From the NCBI RefSeq assembly GCF_008704715.1, contig NZ_CP023689.1:1302001-1366000 (forward strand): a stretch of 64,000 bases of DNA, written 5' to 3'. Both the position numbers and the translations under genes were made by a program. The DNA is from Streptomyces chartreusis. Lineage in GTDB: Bacteria; Actinomycetota; Actinomycetes; Streptomycetales; Streptomycetaceae. This document shows, piece after piece, positions 1-14,725 of this stretch (within the stretch, counting starts at the first letter, position 1; every line of letters begins with the position of its first letter). The notes under the pieces were generated by a model. The model was not told the origin of the DNA. It ran no database searches and was given only the letters and a program-made list of their open reading frames with translations.

Positions 1-169
1 TCTCCAGGCGGGCGCCGTTGGTGATGTCGACGATGTGGACGAGCTCGCCGGGCAGCAGATCGGCGGCGTCGAGCAGATCCGCGTCGATGGTCACCGATCC
101 CACGTAGTGCAGGTCGGCCTGGGTGACGGTGGCGCGATGGATCTTGGACTTGAACATGGTGCGCAGCAC
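1..169 (-). CDS. panD: Aspartate 1-decarboxylase, 5' part only
   Basis: Makes beta-alanine from L-aspartate for pantothenate and CoA synthesis in the cytoplasm. The visible 56 residues begin [17 protein letters not shown] and match the family from residue 1. Lys9 and the Gly24-Ser25 pair, where the pro-enzyme cleaves itself to form the pyruvoyl cofactor, are all present. The GTG start at 169 has a GGGAG ribosome site at 176-180. The gene runs off the left edge, so the C-terminal half is not seen. The gene to its right is divergent and unrelated. Confidence 0.95.
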   Translation of the reverse strand, partial: MLRTMFKSKIHRATVTQADLHYVGSVTIDADLLDAADLLPGELVHIVDITNGARLE

Positions 170-403
170 GAGGTACTCCCTGATGTTCGGCTCCCTGCCT
201 GCTTGTGCAGGTCAAGGGCTCATGCACCCGATGGGCGGGACCAGCGTACGGAAAGGCCCTGCGGGACCGCACCGAGAGGCTCGTCACGCGGGATTCCCGG
301 CCGCGCGCTGCGCGGGTGAAAAGCGAGGCCGGGCCACTAAGCTACGGCTTCGCCCGAACAGGGTGAGATCGGTGTGAAAGCCGCGATCCAGAGGAGTTCG
401 TCG

Positions 404-1084
404 GTGCATTCCTGGCTCTCCGAACGCCGTCGAGCGGGAGTGAGCACCGTCGTCGCGCTCCTCGTGGCGGCGATCCTGGCCCTGGTGGCCGCCCTCCGTG
501 ACCACTTGGCGGCGTTCTCGGGCGCGGACGCCGGCGTGGTGATCCTGTTCGTCTATCTGTTCACCTATCTCTTCCTCACGGTGCCCGCCTTCTCGAAGGC
601 CTCCGACGAGCGGATCCGCAACTGGGCCGAGCGCAGCGACCGGGGCACGGTGCTCCAGCGCTATGTGCTCGGGACCGCGCCCGGCCCCGGGGTGTCGCTG
701 TTCATCGCGGCGGCCGCGCTCGTGGTGGCCGTGGTGTGGCGCCCCGGGCATCTCGGTTCACGGTTCCCCGTGGAGCCCCGGGTGCTGACGGCGCTCGCTC
801 TCGTCGTCATGGCCTGGATGTGTGTGTGCGTGTCCTTCGCGGTCACCTTCCAGGCCGACAACCTGCTGGAGAACGAACGGGGCCTGGAGTTCCCCGGCGA
901 CCAGCCGGCCGCCTGGGCCGACTACGTCTACTTCGCCCTGTCGGTCATGACGACGTTCGGGACCACGGACGTGTCGGTGATCTCGCGGGAGATGCGGCGC
1001 ACGGTGGCGGCCAACTCCGCGATCGCGTTCGTCTTCAACACCGTGACGGTGGCGAGTCTGGTGGGCGCCCTGGACGCCGGCTGA
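404..1084 (+). CDS. DUF1345 family integral membrane protein
   Basis: A 226-residue membrane protein of unknown function. Several hydrophobic segments are visible (near the N-terminus, then around a VVILFVYLFTYLF stretch, a mid-protein pair and the C-terminus). The C-terminal part YFALSVMTTFGTTDVSV followed by an AFVFNTVTVASLV helix is typical of DUF1345. I chose GTG 404 because GAGGAG lies at 391-396 with good spacing. An in-frame GTG at 374 would add 10 residues but has no clear ribosome site. It is convergent with the beta-galactosidase gene, with a shared hairpin between them. Confidence 0.85.
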   Translation: MHSWLSERRRAGVSTVVALLVAAILALVAALRDHLAAFSGADAGVVILFVYLFTYLFLTVPAFSKASDERIRNWAERSDRGTVLQRYVLGTAPGPGVSLFIAAAALVVAVVWRPGHLGSRFPVEPRVLTALALVVMAWMCVCVSFAVTFQADNLLENERGLEFPGDQPAAWADYVYFALSVMTTFGTTDVSVISREMRRTVAANSAIAFVFNTVTVASLVGALDAG

Positions 1085-1086
1085 CC

Positions 1087-1113
1087 GGGGTCCGGGCGCG
1101 CGCCCTGGACCCC
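1087..1113. terminator. Bidirectional hairpin between convergent genes
   Basis: GGGGTCC at 1087-1093 pairs with GGACCCC at 1107-1113, and the interior GGGCGC/GCGCCC extends the stem with one bulged T. It lies just after the DUF1345 stop and just after the stop of the opposing beta-galactosidase gene, so it can end both transcripts. There is no U tract, which is usual in Streptomyces. Confidence 0.6.
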
Positions 1114-1124
1114 GATCCCCTCCC

Positions 1125-5102
<3,978 letters not shown>

Positions 5103-5255
5103 TCAGATCATGTGCGGTGCTGTTCGGAAACCCAACGCACATTAGGTTGAGAACACAGGGGAAGCAATGAGGCTGTCGATGTTTGTGTGTTCCTGATGGG
5201 TACGGCCGACGACCTTGGCCGATTCCGCCCCCTCGGTCGCCGGCCGCGCCGCCCT

Positions 5256-7151
5256 CTACGCCACCACCTCGACCTCCGTGATCCCGCCGGGCCGCTCCTC
5301 GAACTGGGTGCGGTACAGCTCCGCATAACGTCCCTCGGCCGCCAGCAGCTCCTCGTGCGTGCCGCGTTCGACGATCCGGCCGGCCTCGACCACCAGGATC
5401 AGGTCCGCCGCCCGCACGGTCGAAAGCCGGTGCGCGATCACGACCGCCGTCCTGCCCTCCAGGGCCTCGGCGAGCGCCTCCTGGACGGCGGCCTCCGAGG
5501 TGTTGTCGAGGTGGGCGGTGGCCTCGTCGAGGATGACGACGCGCTGGCCTGCCAGCAGCAGCCGGGCGATGGTCATGCGCTGGCGCTCACCGCCGGAGAG
5601 CCGGTAGCCGCGCTCGCCGACCACGGTGTCGAGGCCGTCGGGCAGGGACCGTACGAGTTCGTCGAGGCGCGATCGGTACAGGGCGTCCCAGAGTTCGGCT
5701 TCGGTCGCCGCGGGCCGGGCGAGCAGCAGGTTGGCGCGGACGGTGTCGTGGAAGAGGTGGCCGTCCTGGGTGACCATGCCGAGCGTGTCGCGCAGGGACT
5801 CGGCGCTCAGGTCGCGGACGTCGACCCCACCGACGCGTACGGCTCCCTCGTCCACGTCGTAGAGCCGCGGCAGGAGTTGGGCGACGGTCGACTTGCCGGC
5901 GCCGGACGAGCCGACGAGGGCGACGGTCTGCCCGGGTTCGGCGCGGAAGGAGATACCGTGCAGCACCTCGGCGCCGCCGCGCGTGTCGAGGGTGGCCACC
6001 TCCTCAAGGGAGGCGAGGGAGACCTTGTCGGCGGACGGGTAGCCGAAGCGGACGTTGTCGAACTCCACCGCCACCGGGCCCTCGGGGACCTTCCTGGCGT
6101 CCGCTTTCTCCTCGATGAGGGGCCTCAGGTCGAGCACCTCGAAGACGCGCTCGAAGCTGACGAGGGCGCTCATGACCTCGACGCGGGCACCGGCGAGTGC
6201 GGTGAGCGGCGCGTACATGCGGGTCAGCAGCAGCGCCAGCGCGACGACGTCGCCCGGCTCCAGGGTGCCGCGCAGGGCGAACCAGCCGCCGAGGCCGTAG
6301 ACCAGGGCGAGGGCCAGGGCGGACACCAGCGTGAGCGCGGTGATGAACACCGACTGGGCGGTGGCCGTCCGCACGCCGATGTCCGCGACACGCCGGGCCC
6401 GGTCCGCGAACTCCTCCGACTCCTCCCGCGGGCGCCCGAAGAGCTTGACCAGCGTGGCGCCGGGGGCCGAGAAGCGCTCCGTCATACGGGTGCCCATCGC
6501 CGCGTTGAGCGCGGCCGCCTCCCGCTGCATCCCGGCCATGCGGTGTCCCATGCGCCGGGCCGGGATCACGAACACCGGGAGCAGGACGAGGGCGAGCAGG
6601 GTGATCTGCCAGGACAGGGTGAACATGACGGCGAGGGTGAGCACCAGCGTGACGAGGTTGCTGACCACGCCGGACAGGGTGTTGCTGAAGGCGCGCTGGG
6701 CGCCGATCACGTCGTTGTTGAGACGGGAGACCAGCGCCCCCGTACGAGTACGTGTGAAGAACGCGACCGGCATGCGCTGCACATGATCGAACACAGCCGT
6801 CCGCAGATCGAGGATGAGACCCTCGCCGAGGGCCGCCGACAGGCGCCGCGCGAGGATCCCGAGCGCCGCCTCGGCGACCGCGATCAGGGCGATCAGCAGG
6901 GCGAGGCGGACGACGGTGCGCTCGTCGCCCCGCGTCACGATCGCGTCGACGATGTGTCCGGCCAGGACGGGGGTCGCGACGGCGAGCAGTGCGGTCATCA
7001 CCCCCAGCACGACGAAGAGCGCGATCCTGCGGCGGTGCGGGCGGGCGAAGGCGCCGATGCGGCGCAGCGTGGCGCGGGCGAACGGGCGACGCTCCCGCTC
7101 CGCGGTCATGACGCTGTGCAGCTGCGTCCAGGCTGTGGTCTCCATGCTCAT
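5256..7151 (-). CDS. ABC multidrug-type exporter, fused permease-ATPase
   Basis: A 631-residue half-transporter expected to act as a dimer in the membrane. The exporter-type membrane domain spans about residues 30-320 and the ATPase about 355-620. The ATPase shows Walker A SSGAGKST near 413, signature LSGGERQR near 517 and Walker B VVILDEATAHLD near 537. The start at 7151 sits directly behind a promoter whose spacer holds a SoxR-type operator (see 7159-7189), so redox-active compounds are the likely inducers. From memory, S. coelicolor has a SoxR-controlled ABC transporter gene near its icd gene; the icd gene here is 5 kb away, so this may be the counterpart. That is not verified. Confidence 0.9.
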   Translation of the reverse strand: MSMETTAWTQLHSVMTAERERRPFARATLRRIGAFARPHRRRIALFVVLGVMTALLAVATPVLAGHIVDAIVTRGDERTVVRLALLIALIAVAEAALGILARRLSAALGEGLILDLRTAVFDHVQRMPVAFFTRTRTGALVSRLNNDVIGAQRAFSNTLSGVVSNLVTLVLTLAVMFTLSWQITLLALVLLPVFVIPARRMGHRMAGMQREAAALNAAMGTRMTERFSAPGATLVKLFGRPREESEEFADRARRVADIGVRTATAQSVFITALTLVSALALALVYGLGGWFALRGTLEPGDVVALALLLTRMYAPLTALAGARVEVMSALVSFERVFEVLDLRPLIEEKADARKVPEGPVAVEFDNVRFGYPSADKVSLASLEEVATLDTRGGAEVLHGISFRAEPGQTVALVGSSGAGKSTVAQLLPRLYDVDEGAVRVGGVDVRDLSAESLRDTLGMVTQDGHLFHDTVRANLLLARPAATEAELWDALYRSRLDELVRSLPDGLDTVVGERGYRLSGGERQRMTIARLLLAGQRVVILDEATAHLDNTSEAAVQEALAEALEGRTAVVIAHRLSTVRAADLILVVEAGRIVERGTHEELLAAEGRYAELYRTQFEERPGGITEVEVVA

Positions 7152-7158
7152 GGGAGGA

Positions 7159-7189
7159 AACGTAGGACCTCAAGCGACGTTGAGGTCAA
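7159..7189 (-). promoter_or_regulatory. SoxR-type operator inside a 19-bp-spacer promoter
   Basis: On the minus strand, -35 TTGACC (7184-7189) and -10 TACGTT (7159-7164) are 19 bp apart, the over-long spacing typical of MerR-family promoters. The centre is CCTCAAGCGACGTTGAGG (7168-7185). Its arms CCTCAA and TTGAGG with a 6-nt centre match the SoxR box arms exactly. The predicted transcription start falls at or next to the ATG at 7151, so the mRNA may be leaderless. Confidence 0.85.
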
Positions 7190-7295
7190 TATCGCCGACT
7201 TCGCGGAGATCGGTGTCCGTCCGCAGCCGGTCCGTAAGACGCCGTCTCCGCTTCCGCAACCCGCCGTTGTCGCGGCACGGAAAACCTCTCCCGAT

Positions 7296-8261
7296 GTGAC
7301 CGCAGTACGACTCCACGCGGGACGCCTGCTCCGGCGCGTCCCGATCCGCCAGATACTGGTCCTGCTACCCATCGCCCTGGTCGTCCTGGTCGCGGTGCAG
7401 CACCGGACCGTGCTCGCGGAGGGCATCGGCCATCTGGCGACGGCAAAGTGGCCGTGGCTCCTCGCCGCGGCCGGCGCCACCTGCCTGACGTGGGTGGCGG
7501 CCGCGGTGACCCGGCAGGGTGCCGTGGTCGACCGGCTGCCCAAGCTGCGGCTGCTCGTCACGCAGTTCGCGGCGGGCTCGGCCAACCATCTGTTGCCCAC
7601 CGGGCTGGGTGCGAGCGCGGTGAACCTGCGCTTCATGACGGTGTGCGGGCTGCCGCTCGCGCGCTCCTCGGCCGCGCTGGCGCTGTATCTGCTGGCGGAG
7701 AGCGTGGCCCGGGTCGGCCTGCTGGCCGCGCTGCTCATCGCCTTCCCGCACGCGCTCCAGCTGGGGCCGCTGCTGCCCGACGGGGCGTGGGGTCCGCTGC
7801 TGCTGGTCATCGGCGCGGTGGTGGTCGTGATCGTCGCCCTCTTCGCTCTGGTCCGGAGGCTGCGCACCGCCGTGCTGTCGTTCCTGCGCACCGCGCTGGG
7901 CGAGGCGCGCTCGGTGCACACCCGCCCCTCCCGCGCGCTGGCGCTGTGGGGCGGCTCGATCGCCTTTCCGGCGCTCCAGGCGGCCGGGCTGGTGCTGGTC
8001 GGGATGGCACTGGGCCTGGACGTGCCGCCGGCGCACATGGCCCTCGCGTATCTCGCGGCGACCGTGGCCGTCGCCCTCGTGCCGACTCCCGGCGGCCTCG
8101 GCTCCGTCGAGGCGGCACTGATCGTGGCGCTGGTGGCGGCCGGCGGCCCGGTCGCGGTGGCGACCGCGGTGGTGCTGGCGTACCGGATCATCACGGTGTG
8201 GCTGCCGCTGCTGCCCGGGGCGCTGACGCTGGGGGCGCTGGTGCGCTTCAAGGTCATCTGA
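7296..8261 (+). CDS. YbhN/UPF0104-like flippase-type membrane protein
   Basis: About 321 residues with a lysylphosphatidylglycerol-synthase transmembrane domain. Members are polytopic membrane proteins, some fused to lipid-modifying enzymes; stand-alone members have uncertain function. Family-like features are GSANHLLPTGLGASAVNLRF near residue 90 and VPTPGGLGSVEAAL near residue 265. The start is uncertain. GTG 7296 is the first good start in frame, without a strong ribosome site. The open frame continues upstream but would run into the SoxR promoter of the divergent exporter. Confidence 0.8.
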   Translation: MTAVRLHAGRLLRRVPIRQILVLLPIALVVLVAVQHRTVLAEGIGHLATAKWPWLLAAAGATCLTWVAAAVTRQGAVVDRLPKLRLLVTQFAAGSANHLLPTGLGASAVNLRFMTVCGLPLARSSAALALYLLAESVARVGLLAALLIAFPHALQLGPLLPDGAWGPLLLVIGAVVVVIVALFALVRRLRTAVLSFLRTALGEARSVHTRPSRALALWGGSIAFPALQAAGLVLVGMALGLDVPPAHMALAYLAATVAVALVPTPGGLGSVEAALIVALVAAGGPVAVATAVVLAYRIITVWLPLLPGALTLGALVRFKVI

Positions 8262-8332
8262 GCGGCGCTTCCACTGGAAGGCCAAGTGACCGCTGAGTAA
8301 CGTACGAGGTCCGACCTGAGGAGGGCCCCGCC

Positions 8333-9097
8333 ATGCCGGTCCGTGTCGAGCGCAAGGGACACGTCACCACCGTCGTCCTCTCCCGCCCCGAGGTCCGCAA
8401 CGCGGTCGACGGGCCGACGTCCGCCGAACTCGTCGACGCCTTCCGGGAGTTCGACGCGGACGAAGAGGCCAGGGTGGCGGTGCTGTGGGGTGAGGGCGGC
8501 ACCTTCTGCGCGGGCGCCGACCTCAAGGCGCTCGGCACCGAGCGGGGCAACCGGGTGGCCGAGGAGGGCGACGGTCCGATGGGGCCGACGCGGCTGCGGC
8601 TGTCGAAGCCGGTCGTCGCGGCGATCGCCGGGCACGCGGTGGCGGGAGGGCTGGAACTGGCCCTGTGGTGCGATCTGCGGGTCGCCGAGGAGGACGCCGT
8701 CTTCGGGGTGTTCTGCCGCCGCTGGGGCGTGCCGCTGATCGACGGCGGCACGGTACGGCTGCCGCGGCTGATCGGCACGAGCCGCGCGCTGGACATGATC
8801 CTCACAGGGCGGCCGGTCACCGCCCGCGAGGCCCACGAGATGGGGCTCGCCAACCGGGTCGTGCCGAGCGGACGCGCCCGCGCCGAGGCGGAGGAACTGG
8901 CCGCCGTGATCGCCGGGTTCCCGCAGGCGTGCCTGCGCTCCGACCGCGCCTCCGTGCTGGAGCAGGACGGGCTGGACGAGGCGGCGGCGATGCGCAGGGA
9001 ACTCGGGCATGGGGTGGGTGTGCTGGCCGAGAGCTTGGAGGGTGCGGCTCGGTTCGCCTCCGGCGCTGGGCGGCATGGGTCCTTTACGGACATGTGA
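8333..9097 (+). CDS. Enoyl-CoA hydratase/isomerase family protein
   Basis: A 254-residue crotonase-fold protein, likely hydrating or isomerising an acyl-CoA in the cytoplasm. The first oxyanion-hole segment GGTFCAGADLKAL is near residue 62 and the second, HAVAGGLELALWCDLRVA, near residue 101. The AGG ribosome site precedes ATG 8333. It follows the YbhN-like gene by about 70 bp. The exact substrate cannot be read from the sequence, so no gene symbol is given. Confidence 0.88.
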   Translation: MPVRVERKGHVTTVVLSRPEVRNAVDGPTSAELVDAFREFDADEEARVAVLWGEGGTFCAGADLKALGTERGNRVAEEGDGPMGPTRLRLSKPVVAAIAGHAVAGGLELALWCDLRVAEEDAVFGVFCRRWGVPLIDGGTVRLPRLIGTSRALDMILTGRPVTAREAHEMGLANRVVPSGRARAEAEELAAVIAGFPQACLRSDRASVLEQDGLDEAAAMRRELGHGVGVLAESLEGAARFASGAGRHGSFTDM

Positions 9098-9162
9098 CGA
9101 GGGCGCAGGGCCCGGTGAGCTCGGGGCGGACGCGCCGTCGGGAGGTGCGGGTTCGTGGGGGC

Positions 9163-9188
9163 TGGTCGCGCAGTTCCCCGCGCCCCTT
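9163..9188 (+). repeat. Dispersed intergenic element, copy 1
   Basis: A segment beginning TGGTCGCGCAGTTCCCCGCG and ending CCCCTT. A 25-nt stretch recurs exactly, in reverse orientation, at 41417-41441. I recognise this as a sequence common between genes in Streptomyces genomes. Apart from this copy I see no gene or clear signal in the roughly 390-bp stretch 9098-9488 after the enoyl-CoA hydratase gene. Confidence 0.6.
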
Positions 9189-9488
9189 CGCGGCGCTTCC
9201 CGTCACGTATGGCATCAAGTGGCCGTCGAGTGCGCCCCGGCGTGCGGCCGTTCGGGCCTCCGGGGAAGCGGCAATCCGAGGGAGAATGCCCAAAACGGGC
9301 CCCGTCGACGGCGCCGGGGCGAACGCGTGTACCCGATACGGCAGGATGAGCCCTCGTGCCGGTCGCGGGGGATGGGTGACCGGCACGACGGCACATCGCG
9401 GAAATCGAGCAGGTGACAACGTGACGAGACTTCACATCCGGCCGTCGGCGGATGGATTCGCCGCAGTTCTTCTCCCCGGAGGTGACCG

Positions 9489-10583
9489 GTGAACCGAGCC
9501 CTCACCGTGGACGACCTGGTCATCGCCGGGATCGCGCTGGCCGCGGGCATGCTCGCGGCGTTCCTGCTGCGGATGCTGATGCGCTGGCTGCGGGGGCACG
9601 CCGACCGCACCCGCTGGAGCGGCGACGACCTCATCGTGGACGTGCTGCGGACTGTGGTGCCGTGGTCGGCGTTCCTCGGTGGCGCGGCCTCCGCGGGCGC
9701 GGCGCTGCCGCTGACGAGGACGGTCCAGCACAACGTCAATCAGACCCTGACCGTGGTGCTCATATTCGTCGTGACGCTGGCGGCGGCCCGCGGGATCGCC
9801 GGGGTGATGCGTTCGGTCACGCAGTCCCGTCCCGGCGTCGCCGGTTCGGCCACGATCTTCGTGAACATCACCCGGATCCTGGTCCTGGCCATCGGTTTCC
9901 TGGTGGTGCTCCAGACGCTGGGCATCTCCATAGCGCCCCTGCTCACCGCCCTGGGCGTCGGTGGTCTGGCGGTCGCGCTCGCCCTTCAGGACACGCTCGC
10001 CAACCTCTTCGCGGGCATCCACATCCTCGCCTCCAAGACCGTCCAGCCCGGCGACTACATCCGGCTGAGCAGCGGCGAGGAGGGCTACGTCGAGGACATC
10101 AACTGGCGCCAGACGACCGTGCGGGCGCTCTCCAACAACCTGATCGTCATCCCCAACGGCGAGCTGGCGAAGTCGAACATGACCAACTTCATGCGCCCCG
10201 AGCAGGAGTTGACGATCCTCGTCCAGGTCGGCGTCGCCTACGACAGCGACCTGGACCAGGTCGAGCGCGTGACGAACGAGGTCATCGGCGAGGTGATGGC
10301 CGAGGTCGAGGGTGCCCTCCCGGACCACGAGCCGATCATCCGCTTCCACACCTTCGGCGACTCCCGGATCGGCTTCACGGTGATCCTGGGCGTCGGCGAG
10401 TTCAGCGACCAGTACCGGATCAAGCACGAGTTCATCAAGCGCCTGCACCGGCGCTACCGCAGGGAGGGCATCAGCATCCCGGCGCCCACCCGCACGGTCG
10501 CGATCCAGCAGGGCACGGTGTCGATCCCGCAGCAGCGCATCCCCGCCGAGGCGGACGAGGTGACCCCCGTCCGCCTCGACTGA
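9489..10583 (+). CDS. MscS-type small-conductance mechanosensitive channel
   Basis: A 364-residue membrane channel that relieves hypo-osmotic stress. Transmembrane helices occupy about residues 8-30, 50-70, 80-100 and 125-160. The pore-lining helix and beta domain are marked by ALGVGGLAVALALQDTLANL and by a VQPGDYIRL segment. VIPNGELAKSNMTN is the conserved MscS motif, followed by an alpha/beta C-terminal domain. GTG 9489 has GGAGGT just upstream. It is convergent with the M1 peptidase gene, only 15 bp away. Confidence 0.93.
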   Translation: MNRALTVDDLVIAGIALAAGMLAAFLLRMLMRWLRGHADRTRWSGDDLIVDVLRTVVPWSAFLGGAASAGAALPLTRTVQHNVNQTLTVVLIFVVTLAAARGIAGVMRSVTQSRPGVAGSATIFVNITRILVLAIGFLVVLQTLGISIAPLLTALGVGGLAVALALQDTLANLFAGIHILASKTVQPGDYIRLSSGEEGYVEDINWRQTTVRALSNNLIVIPNGELAKSNMTNFMRPEQELTILVQVGVAYDSDLDQVERVTNEVIGEVMAEVEGALPDHEPIIRFHTFGDSRIGFTVILGVGEFSDQYRIKHEFIKRLHRRYRREGISIPAPTRTVAIQQGTVSIPQQRIPAEADEVTPVRLD

Positions 10584-10598
10584 CCTGCCCGGACGTCC

Positions 10599-12167
10599 CT
10601 ACAGGGTGGCCGAGTTGTCGTGGGAGCGGCTGCGCCTGCGGCTGTGCGGCGCGGCGAGCGCCGGGTTCACCGGCGTGACCGTCCAGTCCGGGTGCCCCGG
10701 CATCCGCGGCGTCTTCGTGCCGTACAGCCAGTCCTGGAGGAATCCGGACAGATCCTGACCGGAGACCTCCGAGGCGACGGCGATGTAGTCGGCCGTCGAC
10801 GCGGAGGAGTTGCGGTACCGGTCGAGGAAGGCCCGCTCCAGGGCGTTGAAGGCGCTCTCACCGACGAGGTTGCGCAGCGCGTACAGGACCAGCACGCCGC
10901 CCAGGTAGCGCTGCCCCTCGAACAGGTTCGCCTGGGTCGGCGCGGCGACCGGCCCCCAGTCGTGACGCCACTGGTCGCCCTGGGCGTAGGTGTTCTTCAT
11001 CCGGGCTTCCATGGTGGTCAGGCCCAGGGAGTCCGGCCAGCCGCGCTCGTAGCGGTAGAGCAGTCCGTAGAAGTCGGCGTGGCCCTCGTTGATCCACAGG
11101 TCGGCCCAGGTGGCGGGGCTGACGCTGTTGCCGAAGTAGGAGTGGACCAACTCGTGCATCATGTGCGAGCCGATCTTCGGCTCCGCCTGGAGCAGGTAGT
11201 TCGGCTTGTAGATGGTGAGGGTCTGGGTCTCCAGGCCGGTGAAGTCGAAGGCGTTCGAGGCGTCCGAGTTGCAGGGCAGCAGCCCGTACGTCTCGAAGGG
11301 GTAGGCGCCGAGCCGCGCCTCCAGCCACTCGACCAGGTTCGGCGTCAGCGCGAGCGCCGGTTCCAGCGCCTCGGCGCGCGCGACCGGGACGACGTCGCGC
11401 AGCGGGAGGCCGTGCGGGCCCTGCCGCTCCTTGATCACGTAGTCGCCGACCGTGATCTGCACCAGTTCGGTGGCCATGGGCTCGCGGGAGCGGTACGCAT
11501 ACGCGGTACGGCCGCCGGAGAGGCTCTCGGTGCGTTCGAGCAGGCCGGTGGCCACGCCGCGCAGGCCGCCGGGGACGGTTATGCGGAACGTGAAGTCGGC
11601 CTTGTCGGAGGGGTGGTCGTTGCACGGGAAGACGGTGTGCGCCCAGTTCGGCTGGCAAGCGACCGCGAACCCGTCCAGCGTGTCGACCCAGCCGGTGTTC
11701 GGCTGCGCAAAACGGCGCGGGTCCGCCGAGTACTCGACGCACACGGTCACCCAGGACTTGTTCGGCAGCGTCCGTGCGGGCGTGATGCGCAGCTTCTGGT
11801 CCACCTGCTCGTACGTCGCCGTGCGGCCGCCGACGCGGACGGAGCGGATGTCGAGGCCGAGGGAGTCGAGGGAGAAGCGGGACAGCGCCTGGGTGGTGCG
11901 GATCTTCAGGGTCGCGGTGGCGTCGACCAGCCGCGTCGTGGCGTCGTAGGAGAAGTCGAGGTGGTAGGCGAAGACGCGGTAGCCGTCATTGCCGAGGGCC
12001 GGGTAGACGCTGTCACCGAGGGTCTCGGGACCCGGCGTGCCGGCAGTTTTGGCGGCCGGCGCCCCCGTGCGCGTCGATGCCGCGTGGGCGGAGGGGGCGG
12101 CGGCCAGGGCCGCCGCGGTGCCGATCAGGGCGGCCGCGGGGGCCGTCACTCTGCTGCGATATCTCAT
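10599..12167 (-). CDS. Secreted M1-family zinc aminopeptidase
   Basis: A 522-residue metallopeptidase with a Sec-type signal peptide (TAPAAALIGTAAALAAAPSAHA near the start). The zinc site is complete: HELVH gives His338, Glu339 and His342, and the third ligand Glu361 lies in WINEGHADFYG. It lacks the long C-terminal domain of PepN (about 860 residues), so it belongs to the shorter secreted M1 group. It likely trims peptides outside the cell. Its start faces the icd promoter region. Confidence 0.92.
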   Translation of the reverse strand: MRYRSRVTAPAAALIGTAAALAAAPSAHAASTRTGAPAAKTAGTPGPETLGDSVYPALGNDGYRVFAYHLDFSYDATTRLVDATATLKIRTTQALSRFSLDSLGLDIRSVRVGGRTATYEQVDQKLRITPARTLPNKSWVTVCVEYSADPRRFAQPNTGWVDTLDGFAVACQPNWAHTVFPCNDHPSDKADFTFRITVPGGLRGVATGLLERTESLSGGRTAYAYRSREPMATELVQITVGDYVIKERQGPHGLPLRDVVPVARAEALEPALALTPNLVEWLEARLGAYPFETYGLLPCNSDASNAFDFTGLETQTLTIYKPNYLLQAEPKIGSHMMHELVHSYFGNSVSPATWADLWINEGHADFYGLLYRYERGWPDSLGLTTMEARMKNTYAQGDQWRHDWGPVAAPTQANLFEGQRYLGGVLVLYALRNLVGESAFNALERAFLDRYRNSSASTADYIAVASEVSGQDLSGFLQDWLYGTKTPRMPGHPDWTVTPVNPALAAPHSRRRSRSHDNSATL

Positions 12168-12237
12168 GGTCCGCTTTCGCTGGGGCGGCCGGGTGGTCAG
12201 GACCGGCCTCCGGATCGGTGTTGATCTCCCTACATGA

Positions 12238-14622
<2,385 letters not shown>

Positions 14623-14675
14623 CGCGGCTGCCCCTGACAGGGGCCCGGAGGCCCGACAGGGCCTGTTGAGCGCAC

Positions 14676-14712
14676 CTCCGCCCCGGCCGAGCACCGCCCG
14701 GCCGGGGCGGAG
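14676..14712. terminator. Strong hairpin terminator after icd
   Basis: A perfect 14-bp inverted repeat, CTCCGCCCCGGCCG (14676-14689) with CGGCCGGGGCGGAG (14699-14712), has a 9-nt loop. It lies between convergent icd and the glycosylase gene and can serve both. Confidence 0.85.
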
Positions 14713-14725
14713 CCATGTGCACGGG

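Noticed and set aside
5187..7295. Extended start for the YbhN-like membrane protein
   Set aside because: The open frame runs through the exporter gene and the SoxR promoter on the other strand; only the part from about 7296 looks like the family.
9098..9488. Several short frames after the enoyl-CoA hydratase gene
   Set aside because: They overlap the dispersed repeat, lack ribosome sites and show no protein-like sequence.
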